Below, piece by piece: positions 9,751-18,431 of a stretch of DNA of 64,000 nt. The notes below the pieces were generated by a model that searched no databases, was not told the origin of the DNA, and saw only the letters and a list, made by a program, of their open reading frames with translations. Each line of letters begins with the position of its first letter. The stretch's first letter is position 1. A program made the position numbers and the translations under genes. The stretch spans positions 2,728,001 through 2,792,000 of the forward strand of contig NZ_PGEX01000001.1 in assembly GCF_002797675.1 (NCBI RefSeq). The letters run 5' to 3'. Source of the DNA: Hallerella succinigenes (lineage in GTDB: Bacteria; Fibrobacterota; Fibrobacteria; Fibrobacterales; Fibrobacteraceae).

Positions 9751-9790
9751 CAGAAGCCTCCGCGTTAGCGGGGGCTTCTGTTTTGTTTTG
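9751..9790 (+). terminator. Rho-independent terminator of glnN
   Basis: A 13-bp stem (CAGAAGCCTCCGC paired with GCGGGGGCTTCTG, one G-T pair) with a short GTTA loop, followed by TTTTGTTTT. It begins 27 bp after the glnN stop. Confidence 0.92.
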
Positions 9791-9795
9791 CGATT

Positions 9796-9846
9796 TCATT
9801 GCGATAACCACGCCTTCGGCTCGTTATGACACAGCGGAACAATCGC
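9796..9846. repeat. Degenerate dispersed extragenic repeat
   Basis: Contains TTCATTGCGATAACC and GGCTCGTTATGACACAGCGGA. The latter is closely similar to CCTCGTTATGACGCTGCGGA at 54456-54475, and the former to the GTCATTGCGAG motif at 47255-47286 and 54501-54518. It appears to be a decayed member of an intergenic repeat family found just beyond gene ends. Assignment is by eye only. Confidence 0.4.
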
Positions 9847-10185
9847 CTAGGCGAAAATCGCGAGAATCCAGAAGGCGACCGCTGTAATAACCCAAAGGCT
9901 TGCCAGTTTTTTACGGTGAGGCTTTCCGACCGCGGCAATGGAAATCGCCGAAGTAAAAGTCAGATACAACGCAAAGAAGTAACAGAGGATCGTGACGATT
10001 TCGTGCGGAATAAAGTAAGGGAGAATTCTTCCGCGTATAAGGGCTAGGCTTGCCGCAAAAAGTTGGATGAGTCCAGGGATGACAAAAGCCCTGCGCTTTT
10101 CGGGGGCGGTATTCCAAATGGAGTGGATGAGCAGAAAAATCAAGGCGATTGCGGCAAGAGTGCTAAAAATGGAGTATGCGGTCAT
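9847..10185 (-). CDS. Small integral membrane protein, unknown function
   Basis: 112 residues with four probable transmembrane helices (YSIFSTLAAIALIFLLIH, FVIPGLIQLFAASLALI, IVTILCYFFALYLTF, LASLWVITAVAFWILAIF) and short basic loops such as GKPHRKK. I do not recognise the family. The gene diverges from the MoxR gene with 51 bp between the starts, so the two promoters probably overlap. It could be a real conserved protein, since its hydrophobic pattern is regular and it is not a shadow of another gene. Confidence 0.6.
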   Translation of the reverse strand: MTAYSIFSTLAAIALIFLLIHSIWNTAPEKRRAFVIPGLIQLFAASLALIRGRILPYFIPHEIVTILCYFFALYLTFTSAISIAAVGKPHRKKLASLWVITAVAFWILAIFA

Positions 10186-10236
10186 GGAATGGAATATATT
10201 TTTATTTTGAATTTAGGTGGTGAAAAGGGAAGTCAA

Positions 10237-11145
10237 ATGATTCAAAAATTGATTCAGGCGCTGAACTCGGTTCTGCTCGGAAAAGAAGATTCGGTGGAAT
10301 TGCTCGTGGCGGCGATTCTTGCGAATGGACATGTGTTGATTGAAGATGTTCCGGGAACCGGAAAAACGACGCTTGCGAGAGCGCTTTCGAAAGCGGTTTC
10401 TGCGGACTATGCAAGAATTCAGTTTACACCGGATTTGCTTCCGGCGGATGTGACCGGTGGAGCCATTTTTAGACCGGGAACTGCCGAATTTGAAATCAAG
10501 AAAGGACCTGTTTTTACGCAGGTACTTTTGGCGGATGAAATCAACCGTGCAAGTCCGCGTACGCAGAGCGCCCTTTTGGAAGCGATGGAAGAACGTTCGG
10601 TTTCGCTCGAAGGCAAGACCTATGCACTCTCGAACTTTTTTGTTGTCCTTGCGACGGAAAACCCGGTGGAATTCCGCGGCGTTTATCCGCTGCCCGAGGC
10701 GCAGATGGACCGTTTCATGGTGCGCCTTTCCCTAGGCTATCCTTCCGAGGAAACGGAACTCGGCATTATCCGCGGTCACCGTTTTGAAGTTCCTGTGGAA
10801 AAACTCAAACCAGTGATGACTCCGGCAGATGTTTTGCGGATCCGTGAAGAAGTGAAGAAGATACATGTGGACGAATCGCTTGAACTTTATGCGGTAAAAC
10901 TTGTGCAGGCGACGCGCCATCGCTCGGATTTGCGGCTTGGAGCGAGTCCGCGTGCTGGCATGGCTCTGGTGGCGATATCGCAAGCCTTTGCCTATATGGA
11001 CAATCGAAATTATGTGACACCGGACGATTTGCAACGGTCGATTTTACCGGTGCTTGCGCACCGCATCTTTGCGAAAGATTCTGCTTTTGATGCGACAAAG
11101 AAAATTCTCGAAGATATTCGCAAAAACGTTTCCGTTCCCAGGTAG
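10237..11145 (+). CDS. MoxR-family AAA+ ATPase
   Basis: AAA+ chaperone-like ATPase that usually acts with DUF58/VWA partner proteins in metal insertion or envelope maturation. 302 residues: Walker A VPGTGKTTLARAL near residue 45, Walker B VLLADEINRA, and sensor LATENPVEFRGVYPLPEAQMDRF, which is diagnostic of MoxR. An in-frame extension to 10063 exists, but the ATG at 10237 (MIQKLIQALN) is preceded by AAGGGA and matches the family start. Only 3 bp separate it from the DUF58 gene, and the transglutaminase gene follows, so the three form the common MoxR-DUF58-TgpA operon. Confidence 0.93.
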   Translation: MIQKLIQALNSVLLGKEDSVELLVAAILANGHVLIEDVPGTGKTTLARALSKAVSADYARIQFTPDLLPADVTGGAIFRPGTAEFEIKKGPVFTQVLLADEINRASPRTQSALLEAMEERSVSLEGKTYALSNFFVVLATENPVEFRGVYPLPEAQMDRFMVRLSLGYPSEETELGIIRGHRFEVPVEKLKPVMTPADVLRIREEVKKIHVDESLELYAVKLVQATRHRSDLRLGASPRAGMALVAISQAFAYMDNRNYVTPDDLQRSILPVLAHRIFAKDSAFDATKKILEDIRKNVSVPR

Positions 11146-11148
11146 CTT

Positions 11149-12291
11149 TTGAAAAAAATTTGGGAAGAAATCGTTTGGCTGTGGAAAGCTTATCCGCGAG
11201 CTCCGGAAAAGCCCGGTCTTTTGATGCGCCTGTATTACTTTTGGGATGAAGTCATCACGCCTGCGGGGCATGTGTTCTCTGCCTTGTTGCTCTTTTGTTC
11301 CATGTTCCTTTTTTTGCCGGGTTTTCAGTGGGTCAAAGTTTTTGAGTTTTCCGTTTTCTGTTTGATGGTCTTTTCGATCATCGTGCGCCGTAAACCGGAT
11401 AATCGGATTTTACATGTGGAAGTCCCGATGGCGACGGAAGGCGAACCTGTGCAACTCGTGGCGACGTTCGAAAAACCTTTGTCGGAAGGCGCGTATTTGG
11501 ATTCTTTTCGCATGGATCCGAGCGTCGTCCGTTTGGAAAACGGACTTTTGCTGCCCAAGCGTCGTGGCGCTTTTCCGCTTTCGAAAATCGCCCTGGTGGA
11601 AACACGTCTTCTTGGACTTTCGCAGAGCTTTCAAAAGTATGACGGCCAGGCGGAACTCTTGGTATTGCCTAAAATCCAGAACATTTCCCAGTTTCGCTTT
11701 TTGACTCTCGGCATCAGCGGGGCCAAGTTCGAACGCTTGCTTCGCCCCGAAAATTCCCGCAGCATGGAATTTATCGGAGTCCGCGAATACCGCGAAGGGG
11801 ACAGCCTTCGCGATTTGCACCACAAAGCCTTTGCTCGCTACGGCAGGCCTTTTACCAAGGAATTTGCTACAGAAGTCGAAGGCGGCGTTACGCTCCTCTT
11901 AGATGTTTCCGCAAGGCATTTTCGTGAAAAAATGTGCGTAGAATATGCGATTCGTTTGTTCGGAAGCATCGCCTTTTGGCTATTGGAACGGAACCTTTTA
12001 GGGCGGGTTTTTATCGGTAATGAAGAAGTGCGCTTGGATAATGCGAAAAACGCTCAGGAGAAAATCCTCGCTGTTCTTGCGCGAGTTCCGTATGCGGACC
12101 TGCATACAACGTATAACTTGGACAAGTGGCATGTAAGACCGGATAATGAAATTCCGGTGCTCGCCGTGGCGGTCCATGAAGTGAATTGGCCTGCGGTCGA
12201 TAAGCAAATCGTAGTGGTGAATCGAGAAGGGAATCGTCAGGAATCGGATGCACTCAAGTTTGTTTTGCGCGGATCGGAGGCTTCGCTATGA
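11149..12291 (+). CDS. DUF58 domain protein
   Basis: 380-residue membrane-anchored partner of the MoxR ATPase. Two hydrophobic segments (VFSALLLFCSMFLFLPGF, VFEFSVFCLMVFSIIV) lie near residues 45-85. The DUF58 signature EFIGVREYREGDSLRDLHHKAFARYGRP lies near residue 205, and a VWA-like stretch GGVTLLLDVSAR follows. The start is probably the TTG at 11149 (KKIWEEIVWLWKAYP), 3 bp after the moxR stop; the next ATG would remove about 25 residues. The 3' end overlaps the next gene by 4 bp (ATGA), showing translational coupling. Confidence 0.88.
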   Translation: MKKIWEEIVWLWKAYPRAPEKPGLLMRLYYFWDEVITPAGHVFSALLLFCSMFLFLPGFQWVKVFEFSVFCLMVFSIIVRRKPDNRILHVEVPMATEGEPVQLVATFEKPLSEGAYLDSFRMDPSVVRLENGLLLPKRRGAFPLSKIALVETRLLGLSQSFQKYDGQAELLVLPKIQNISQFRFLTLGISGAKFERLLRPENSRSMEFIGVREYREGDSLRDLHHKAFARYGRPFTKEFATEVEGGVTLLLDVSARHFREKMCVEYAIRLFGSIAFWLLERNLLGRVFIGNEEVRLDNAKNAQEKILAVLARVPYADLHTTYNLDKWHVRPDNEIPVLAVAVHEVNWPAVDKQIVVVNREGNRQESDALKFVLRGSEASL

Positions 12292-14153
12292 AGAAGAACG
12301 GTTCGAACGAAGCGGCTTTGGTAATCCTTGTCGCTGCGATTTTTGCGTTGTGGAGCGCTTCTCAGACCATGCAGCTTGCCGTTCTCTCGTTGCTTTTTTG
12401 CCTTTGGACGTATCGGCGTTTAAGGCTCGGGAAAGCGGTGAAGTTGCGTCGCATTTGGCTTTATCTGGGAATGATTCCGTTTGCGATTTGGTTTGCCGCA
12501 TTTCGCAGTACGCCGGGCGGTTTTTCTCCGCTCTTCTTTTACATTCCGGCGTGGTATTTTTTGTATTTGGCGCTTGTGGAGTGGCTGTGCGTGGGGCGTG
12601 GCGGTCGCATGGTCTTTGTCTGGTTCGATGCCTTTGTGGTTTTTACTCTCAGCTCCTTTGAGGCAAGTGCGGCAATTGGCGTTGCGTTTGGCGTGGCGAC
12701 GCTTGCACTCCTTTGGGACGTGCGTTCCAAAAAGAATTTTGCGCTTTGGCTCCTCTTTTGGATCGGATTCTTTTTGCTTCTGCTAGCGGCAAAAAACTTG
12801 AATTTGGATAAACGCTCGGATTATGCAACCCGGGCGGCTCGTTATGAAAATGATTACCACAAGCGCACTTTGATGGGATTTTCAAGTGTCGGCGCATTAA
12901 CCGCTTTCTCAAAAAACTATTCGGGAGAATTTGAAGACGATGTTGTCTTTCGCGTTTATTCCAAACGAATGCCACTCTTTTTGAAAGGGATTGCTTACGA
13001 GCGTTACCTGCCCAAGGTAGGACTTTGGAAACAGTCAAAGCAGCACCGCTTTCTGCAGACAGGGCGTTTTGTCGGCGACTATGGAGGCTTTGAAGTCCGC
13101 GAACCGTTCGATTCGACTGCGGTTTGGGTTCAGTCGAACCTTTTCGTCGAAAAGGCGCTGTTTGCTCCTCCCGGAGCCGCTGGAGTCGCGCTGAAGAATA
13201 TAGACTCCCTTCCGCACTTCGCAGGAGACTTTTTCCAGACTCCGGAAAGATCTCCGCGGAACTGGTACTACTGGGACGGCATTCGGACTCGGGATACGCT
13301 GACCCAGAACGATTCCGCATGGCTTCAGGTTCCGAATTCGCTTTTACCGTTGCTCGATTCCGCTGTTCTTCAAATGGAACTTTCCCTGTCGAAGGATTCG
13401 CTGAAAAGCAACTTGAAAAAGATCCGCACCTATTTTGATGAAAATTTCAAATACCAGCTTTCCTTTGAACGCTCCGAGGAAGATCCGTTGGAAGACTTTT
13501 ACCGCAAACGGAGAGGCTTCTGCTCGTATTTCGCCTCGTTCAGCACACTTTTACTGCGTCATCTAGGAATTCCTGCTCGGTATGCAAGTGGTTTTGCGTA
13601 CCCGGAAATCGGGGAAGGCTATTGGATTTTCCGCCGCAGGACTGCGCACGGTTGGGTGGAATTTTTGGACGCAGACGGGTATTGGAACACCTTTGACCCG
13701 ACACCGGTCTCTGCTCGGTTGCAAAACGGCGAACATTCTCGGTTTGAACGTTTGAGCGAACGCCTGCGCAGCATGCTTTCCCTTGCCTGGCACGAACTGA
13801 CGGAAGGGCGTTGGCGCACTTCGCTCGATTCTTTTACCAATTGGATGTCAAATGTCTTTGAATCCTTGACGTTTAAACTGTTTTTAGGAGTGTTGCTCAT
13901 CGGATCCTTGGCTTGGTGGGTTGTTAGGTGTATTCGAATTCGTCAAAAAGAACGGGAGAATGTTTCCAAGCGGATTCTAGAATTGCGTCAAATGCTCGAA
14001 AAAGCGGAATCCAAACTTTCGGGCATGGGTTACGTTCGAAATCAGGGCGAAACCGCCTGGAGTTTTTTGCAAAGGATTCCTTCGACGCCTAAAACGGAGC
14101 CTTTCCGCCAAATGCTAGTGTCCTATTGTCTGAATCGTTGGAGATCTTTGTGA
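12288..14153 (+). CDS. TgpA-like membrane transglutaminase-family protein
   Basis: 621 residues. The N-terminal third is membrane (about six helices up to residue 170). An extracytoplasmic region follows with a transglutaminase-like core: Cys in RRGFCSYFASFSTLLLRHLGIPAR, His in TAHGWVEFLD and Asp in NTFDPTP form the usual Cys-His-Asp triad. One more helix (LFLGVLLIGSLAWWVV) and a cytoplasmic tail end the protein. These proteins travel with MoxR and DUF58; Pseudomonas TgpA is essential but its substrate is unclear. It starts inside the DUF58 stop (ATGA). Confidence 0.9.
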   Translation: MKKNGSNEAALVILVAAIFALWSASQTMQLAVLSLLFCLWTYRRLRLGKAVKLRRIWLYLGMIPFAIWFAAFRSTPGGFSPLFFYIPAWYFLYLALVEWLCVGRGGRMVFVWFDAFVVFTLSSFEASAAIGVAFGVATLALLWDVRSKKNFALWLLFWIGFFLLLLAAKNLNLDKRSDYATRAARYENDYHKRTLMGFSSVGALTAFSKNYSGEFEDDVVFRVYSKRMPLFLKGIAYERYLPKVGLWKQSKQHRFLQTGRFVGDYGGFEVREPFDSTAVWVQSNLFVEKALFAPPGAAGVALKNIDSLPHFAGDFFQTPERSPRNWYYWDGIRTRDTLTQNDSAWLQVPNSLLPLLDSAVLQMELSLSKDSLKSNLKKIRTYFDENFKYQLSFERSEEDPLEDFYRKRRGFCSYFASFSTLLLRHLGIPARYASGFAYPEIGEGYWIFRRRTAHGWVEFLDADGYWNTFDPTPVSARLQNGEHSRFERLSERLRSMLSLAWHELTEGRWRTSLDSFTNWMSNVFESLTFKLFLGVLLIGSLAWWVVRCIRIRQKERENVSKRILELRQMLEKAESKLSGMGYVRNQGETAWSFLQRIPSTPKTEPFRQMLVSYCLNRWRSL

Positions 14154-14199
14154 TTTTCTTATATTTTACTCATCTTTTGTTAATCAGAGGAATTTTTAT

Positions 14200-15354
14200 A
14201 TGAGAAGTTGGATCTTGGGAATCCTTTCGACCGCCGCTCTTGTTCTTTCGGGATGCTTCGCTTCCCCGGGTATGGTGTTGAACGAATCGTCCAACGAAGA
14301 TGGCTCCATTGATACGTTGGCTGATTTTCAGGGTGCAAAGGTGCATTTGCAGAGCATTAGTCCGCTTACGCTTTCCAAACTTTCGGGTGTTTCTTCGGAT
14401 TCGGCCACACCGGCAACCTTCGCTGCGCTTCCAGAAGAACTTTTGACTTATACGCCGGAAGCTTACAAACTCGGACCTTTTGACATTGTCCAGGTCGTCA
14501 TTTGGGAACATCCGGAACTCACGAGCCCGCTCGGTTCTTACCGTAGTGATAATGCGACAGGTCAGCTTGTTAGCGAATCCGGTGTGATGTTCTACCCGTA
14601 TGTCGGTGAAATTAACGTGGTGGGCAAGACCATTGCGGAATTGCGTGCAGAAATCGTGTCGAACCTTTCCAAGGTTTTGAACAATCCTCAGATTGACGTC
14701 CGTCTGCTCCAGAGCCAGCGTCACAAGGTTTATGTCCAGGGTTCCATCAAGAATCCGGGCGTTGTGACCTTGAACGATGTGCCGGTGACTTTCCTAGAAG
14801 CGATCAACCGCTGCGGAGGTGCAACTGCTGATGCAGATCTTTCGACGGTGGAATTTACGCGTGATGGTAAGACCTACGTTTTGAATATGCTGGCGCCTTA
14901 TGCGGCCGGTAAGGGTCCAAGCGATGTCGTGCTGAAGGATAACGATGTAATCCGTGTTCCGGATTCCGAAGAATCCAAGGTTTACATGATGGGTGAAGTG
15001 CGTAACCAGCAGGCTCTCTCGTTCAAGAACGGCAAGCTTTCCTTGGCCCAGGCTCTTGCTGAAGCGGGCGGTCTTCGCTTGGAATCGGCAAAGGCAGAAA
15101 ATATCTATGTGTTCCGCGCTTCTGCAGCGGATGCGATTGATGTTTATCATTTGAATGCCCGCAACCCGATGGCTCTTGTCTTCGGCGACCAGTTCGCGTT
15201 GAAACCGGGTGATATCGTCTATGTCGATGCGACGAATCTCTCGCGTTGGAACCGTGTCGTTCAGCTCGTCTATCCGACGGCTCAGTTGATCTACTACGGT
15301 TCCCAGACGGTGAATACGACGCATAATGCGTATAAGGCTATCCAAAACTGGTAA
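14200..15354 (+). CDS. Polysaccharide export outer-membrane lipoprotein (Wza-like, SLBB domains)
   Basis: Forms the periplasmic/outer-membrane channel for capsule or exopolysaccharide export. 384 residues. Signal peptide with lipobox LVLSGC (Cys24), then a poly-export domain (YKLGPFDIVQVVIWEHPEL...LVSESGVMFYPYVGEINVVGKTIAELR). Two SLBB repeats follow (KVYVQGSIKNPGVVTL and KVYMMGEVRNQQALSF). No polymerase, Wzc kinase or glycosyltransferase gene is adjacent; the nearest surface-polysaccharide genes are at 47-53 kb. Two small genes and a lytic transglycosylase follow on the same strand. Confidence 0.92.
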   Translation: MRSWILGILSTAALVLSGCFASPGMVLNESSNEDGSIDTLADFQGAKVHLQSISPLTLSKLSGVSSDSATPATFAALPEELLTYTPEAYKLGPFDIVQVVIWEHPELTSPLGSYRSDNATGQLVSESGVMFYPYVGEINVVGKTIAELRAEIVSNLSKVLNNPQIDVRLLQSQRHKVYVQGSIKNPGVVTLNDVPVTFLEAINRCGGATADADLSTVEFTRDGKTYVLNMLAPYAAGKGPSDVVLKDNDVIRVPDSEESKVYMMGEVRNQQALSFKNGKLSLAQALAEAGGLRLESAKAENIYVFRASAADAIDVYHLNARNPMALVFGDQFALKPGDIVYVDATNLSRWNRVVQLVYPTAQLIYYGSQTVNTTHNAYKAIQNW

Positions 15355-15414
15355 GCTTGTCAAAATATTTAGAAACCTACTTGTTTTTTCTAACACTGTG
15401 AGTATATTTTCGCT

Positions 15415-15576
15415 ATGAGTGCTAAAAACGCGAATCAGTCGGAAAGACCTTTTTGGAGTCGAAAGAACCAAAAGGCTTACCGGATTAGTCGAGCGCTCAT
15501 CTACGCTACGATGATCTTGTCGTTAATTGCGGCAGGGCTTATCTGGTTCGGCGTGAATAACGCTCTGGGAAAATAA
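15415..15576 (+). CDS. Small single-pass membrane protein, unknown
   Basis: 53 residues starting MSAKNANQSERPF, with a basic N-terminal part (WSRKNQKAYRISR) and one hydrophobic helix (ALIYATMILSLIAAGLIWFG), so N-terminus inside. No clear Shine-Dalgarno. It lies between the Wza-like exporter and a 77-residue acidic protein on the same strand. It fits one frame with a helix and clean boundaries, which makes it a plausible gene, but I recognise no family. Confidence 0.55.
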   Translation: MSAKNANQSERPFWSRKNQKAYRISRALIYATMILSLIAAGLIWFGVNNALGK

Positions 15577-15597
15577 AATAGAGAGGTGTATTCTTAT

Positions 15598-15831
15598 ATG
15601 AATATTAAGAATATGGGAATGAGCAATCCGCAGCCGATGCATTGCGGTCGTCGTCCTAAGAACGACAACATCGAACCTTCCGTGCCGCTGGCAAACGAAG
15701 AAGAACAGGAAGAGCTCGAAGAGGAAGAAGAAGAGGAAAGCCTCGATGAAGAGGTGAACTTCGACAAACCGACATTCAAGCGCGACCAGATCTGGAACGA
15801 CTACGCGGAAGATTTGGACTACGACCAGTGA
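15598..15831 (+). CDS. Small highly acidic protein, unknown
   Basis: 77 residues. After MNIKNMGMSNPQPMHCGRR comes a run made almost entirely of Glu (EEEQEELEEEEEEESLDEE), then a mixed tail KRDQIWNDYAEDLDYDQ. GAGAGG lies upstream of the ATG at 15598; a GTG at 15586 directly abuts that motif and is less likely. The stop overlaps the GTG start of the lytic transglycosylase by 4 bp, so the two are translationally coupled. Soluble, probably cytoplasmic; function unknown. Confidence 0.6.
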   Translation: MNIKNMGMSNPQPMHCGRRPKNDNIEPSVPLANEEEQEELEEEEEEESLDEEVNFDKPTFKRDQIWNDYAEDLDYDQ

Positions 15832-17762
15832 CCAGATCCCTGGAGAGGGGCGTTTTTTTCATAATCGCCTCGGCTTTCGTTTGTATATTCACTTCCTGTG
15901 CAGGAAGCAGACAGGAAGTCTATACTCCCGAAGCTGAGGAATCTTTTGTATCCCGCGCGATGAGCGATTGGGTGTCTCCCGAAGAAGAGTTGCGGGAGTC
16001 TTGGCAACAGTATCAGTTTGCCTTGCAGGCGATGGAAGATGAGGACTGGCTTGTCGCTCGACATCATCTGGATTTAGCCTTAAAAAAATTAGTGGAAGAA
16101 AACTACGACCCCGTCTATTCGATTCAGGCGCGGCCGCAGGATTCTTTGTACCGTCGGGATATGCCGCATAAGTTGATCGCGGCGTTGGACGAGGTTTACC
16201 CCCAGATCCTGGCCATGGGCGAGGACGCCTCTGTCTATGTGCGCTATGAGTTTGATGATGCGGGTCTTGAAAATTTGGACGAACCGCCTCTCGACAGTGC
16301 GGAACGCGAAGAAATCGAAAGTTTCCTCGATACGTTGAACCGTGCCGAGTTTACGCTCCCGATTGAATTCAACGAACGCGTGATGCAGGAAATTCAGTAC
16401 ATGTCGACGCGTGCACATGATTTTACGGAAGCTTCTCTTTCTCGAAAGACCGCATTTGAAGAAATGATTTACGCAAAGATCGATTCCATGGGAATGCCGC
16501 GCGATTTGATTTTCCTTTCGCTTGTGGAATCCGGTTACAAGATCAAGGCTTATAGCCGTGCCAAGGCGGCGGGGCTTTGGCAGTTTATACCGTCTACGGG
16601 AAAGCGTTACGGACTGTATCAAGATTTTTGGATGGACATGCGCCGTAATCCGGAACTTTCGACGGTTGCCGCCATGCGTTATTTAAAACGTTTGCATGAT
16701 GAATTTGGTGACTGGCTAATGGCGATGGCCGCTTACAACTGCGGCGAAGGTTGCGTGCGTCGTCGGATCCGCGAACTCAAAGAAGATACGCTTTGGGATT
16801 CGACGAAGACGATCACCTATTGGGACTTGAATCTTCCGAAAGAAACGATGCACTACGTGCCGCGGATTCTTGCCGCGATGACGATCGGACATTATCCAGA
16901 ACATTACGGTATGGATGTGGAAAAGCGTGAACCCGTTGCATTCGATACGGTGACTGTCGTGGAATTTATGCCGCTTGATCAGGTGGCGAAAGCGGCTGGA
17001 GTCGATACCAAGACGATTCAGGAACTAAACTTGGAACTGAATCGTTGGTGCACGCCACCGAAGGAAAGCGGCTACGTGATGCGCATCCCGGAAGGGACGC
17101 GGGATTCCTTCCTTGTCGCTTACGAAAAAATGGATAAAAAGTCCTGGTCGCGCTGGCAGTATCACAAGGTGATGTCTGGCGAAAATTTGGGCAAGATCAG
17201 CCGAAAGTATGGTGTTTCTGTGAAGGATATCCAGTCTGCGAATCATTTGAAGAATACGCGCATCCGCTGCGGTCAAACGCTCATGATTCCGCTGCCGTCC
17301 AGCGCCTATAATTCGAATTCCTCCAAGAATTCCACACAAACAAACTCGTCGCAATCTTCAAAAAAATCCTCGGTGCGCACGTATAAGGTAAAGTCGGGCG
17401 ATAACCTCGGCTCGATCGCTCGCAAGTTCGGCGTTTCCGTTTCGCAACTTCAAAAGTGGAACGGCGTCGATGGTTCCGCCATTCGTGCGGGTCAGGTCCT
17501 TTACGTCGAAAAGCCTGTGGAAAAGCCTGTCGAAAAGCCTGTGGAAAAGCCTGTCGAAAAGCCTGTGGAAAAGGCGATAGCAAAGCCTGTGGAAAAGAAG
17601 TCCGAAGGGAATTTCATTAAACATACGGTCCAATCGGGAGAATCCCTGTGGGATATTTCCCGTACATACGGCGTGACCATTGAACAGATTGTCGAGTGGA
17701 ATAAGAAAAAGTCCACGAAAGTCAAAGCGGGCGAAGTTTTAAGAATCCAACCAAATCGTTGA
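15828..17762 (+). CDS. Membrane-bound lytic transglycosylase (MltD-like) with three LysM domains
   Basis: Cleaves the MurNAc-GlcNAc bond of peptidoglycan. 644 residues with a lipoprotein signal (FTSC). The SLT domain lies near residues 215-330: the catalytic Glu in LIFLSLVESGYKIKAYSRAKAAGLWQFIPSTG, then MAMAAYNCGEG. Three LysM repeats follow (KVMSGENLGKISRKYGV, KVKSGDNLGSIARKFGV, TVQSGESLWDISRTYGV), separated by Ser/Asn-rich and KPVE-repeat linkers. The start is GTG, overlapping the upstream acidic-protein stop. The KPVE linker is a near-perfect 12-bp tandem repeat, so its length may vary between strains. Confidence 0.92.
   Translation: MTRSLERGVFFIIASAFVCIFTSCAGSRQEVYTPEAEESFVSRAMSDWVSPEEELRESWQQYQFALQAMEDEDWLVARHHLDLALKKLVEENYDPVYSIQARPQDSLYRRDMPHKLIAALDEVYPQILAMGEDASVYVRYEFDDAGLENLDEPPLDSAEREEIESFLDTLNRAEFTLPIEFNERVMQEIQYMSTRAHDFTEASLSRKTAFEEMIYAKIDSMGMPRDLIFLSLVESGYKIKAYSRAKAAGLWQFIPSTGKRYGLYQDFWMDMRRNPELSTVAAMRYLKRLHDEFGDWLMAMAAYNCGEGCVRRRIRELKEDTLWDSTKTITYWDLNLPKETMHYVPRILAAMTIGHYPEHYGMDVEKREPVAFDTVTVVEFMPLDQVAKAAGVDTKTIQELNLELNRWCTPPKESGYVMRIPEGTRDSFLVAYEKMDKKSWSRWQYHKVMSGENLGKISRKYGVSVKDIQSANHLKNTRIRCGQTLMIPLPSSAYNSNSSKNSTQTNSSQSSKKSSVRTYKVKSGDNLGSIARKFGVSVSQLQKWNGVDGSAIRAGQVLYVEKPVEKPVEKPVEKPVEKPVEKAIAKPVEKKSEGNFIKHTVQSGESLWDISRTYGVTIEQIVEWNKKKSTKVKAGEVLRIQPNR
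17509..17597 (+). repeat. 12-bp tandem repeat coding for a KPVE linker
   Basis: Units alternate AAGCCTGTGGAA and AAGCCTGTCGAA, giving repeated Lys-Pro-Val-Glu between LysM domains 2 and 3 of the lytic transglycosylase. One degenerate unit (AAGGCGATAGCA) lies near the 3' end. A flexible or rod-like spacer is likely. Confidence 0.85.
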
Positions 17763-17831
17763 AATTCTTCTTATATCGCAAAAAATCTCTCTAATTTGGT
17801 TATATTCTAAAGGTAACCTAAGGAGATTTTT

Positions 17832-18389
17832 ATGTCGAATCATATCTTATTTCTGTTGGCAGATGGTTTTGAAGAAACGGAATGCGTGGCTCCGTATGAT
17901 ATTTTGATTCGCGGAGGGGTAAAGGTTTCCCTTGCGAGCATTCACACCGATCCATTTGTGGAAGGCGCTCATGGTTTGACGATCAGGGCGGACGCCCTTC
18001 TTTCGGAACTTGACCCATCCCTTTATTCGGGAATCTTTTTGCCGGGCGGCGGCCGTGGCGTGGAAAATCTGCGAAACTCCCAGGCGGTGCAGGAAACGGT
18101 TCGAAGCTTTATGGGCGCAGGCAAGTGGGTGACGGCAATTTGTGCGGCTCCGATTGTTCTTGCCGCGGCGGGTGTTTTGCACGACAAACGTGTGACGAGT
18201 TATCCTTCGACGGAACCGGATATCCGTTCCTATTGCAAGAGCTATTCTCAGGACCGCGTCGTGGTGGACGGTAAACTGGTGACAAGCCGCGGTCCGGGTT
18301 CTGCAGAAGAGTTCGGATTGCAACTGCTTGCGCTTCTCGAAGGCAAGGATAAGTCAGAAGATGTCCGTAAGGGCATGGTTGCTCGCTAA
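17832..18389 (+). CDS. DJ-1/PfpI (ThiJ/YajL) family protein
   Basis: 185 residues, the usual size of YajL/DJ-1 proteins, implicated in oxidative-stress defence, deglycation or chaperone activity. The N-terminal Rossmann-like strand ILFLLADGFEETECVAPYDIL carries the conserved Glu, and the nucleophile elbow AICAAPIVLAAAG has the reactive Cys. SRGPGSAEEFGLQLL closes the fold. AAGGAG lies 8 nt before the ATG. Preceded by an AT-rich promoter-like stretch and followed by cimA after 42 bp. Substrate not readable from sequence. Confidence 0.88.
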   Translation: MSNHILFLLADGFEETECVAPYDILIRGGVKVSLASIHTDPFVEGAHGLTIRADALLSELDPSLYSGIFLPGGGRGVENLRNSQAVQETVRSFMGAGKWVTAICAAPIVLAAAGVLHDKRVTSYPSTEPDIRSYCKSYSQDRVVVDGKLVTSRGPGSAEEFGLQLLALLEGKDKSEDVRKGMVAR

Positions 18390-18431
18390 ACCCTAAAAGC
18401 GGGCTGGATGTTTTATTAAATTTGGACCATT

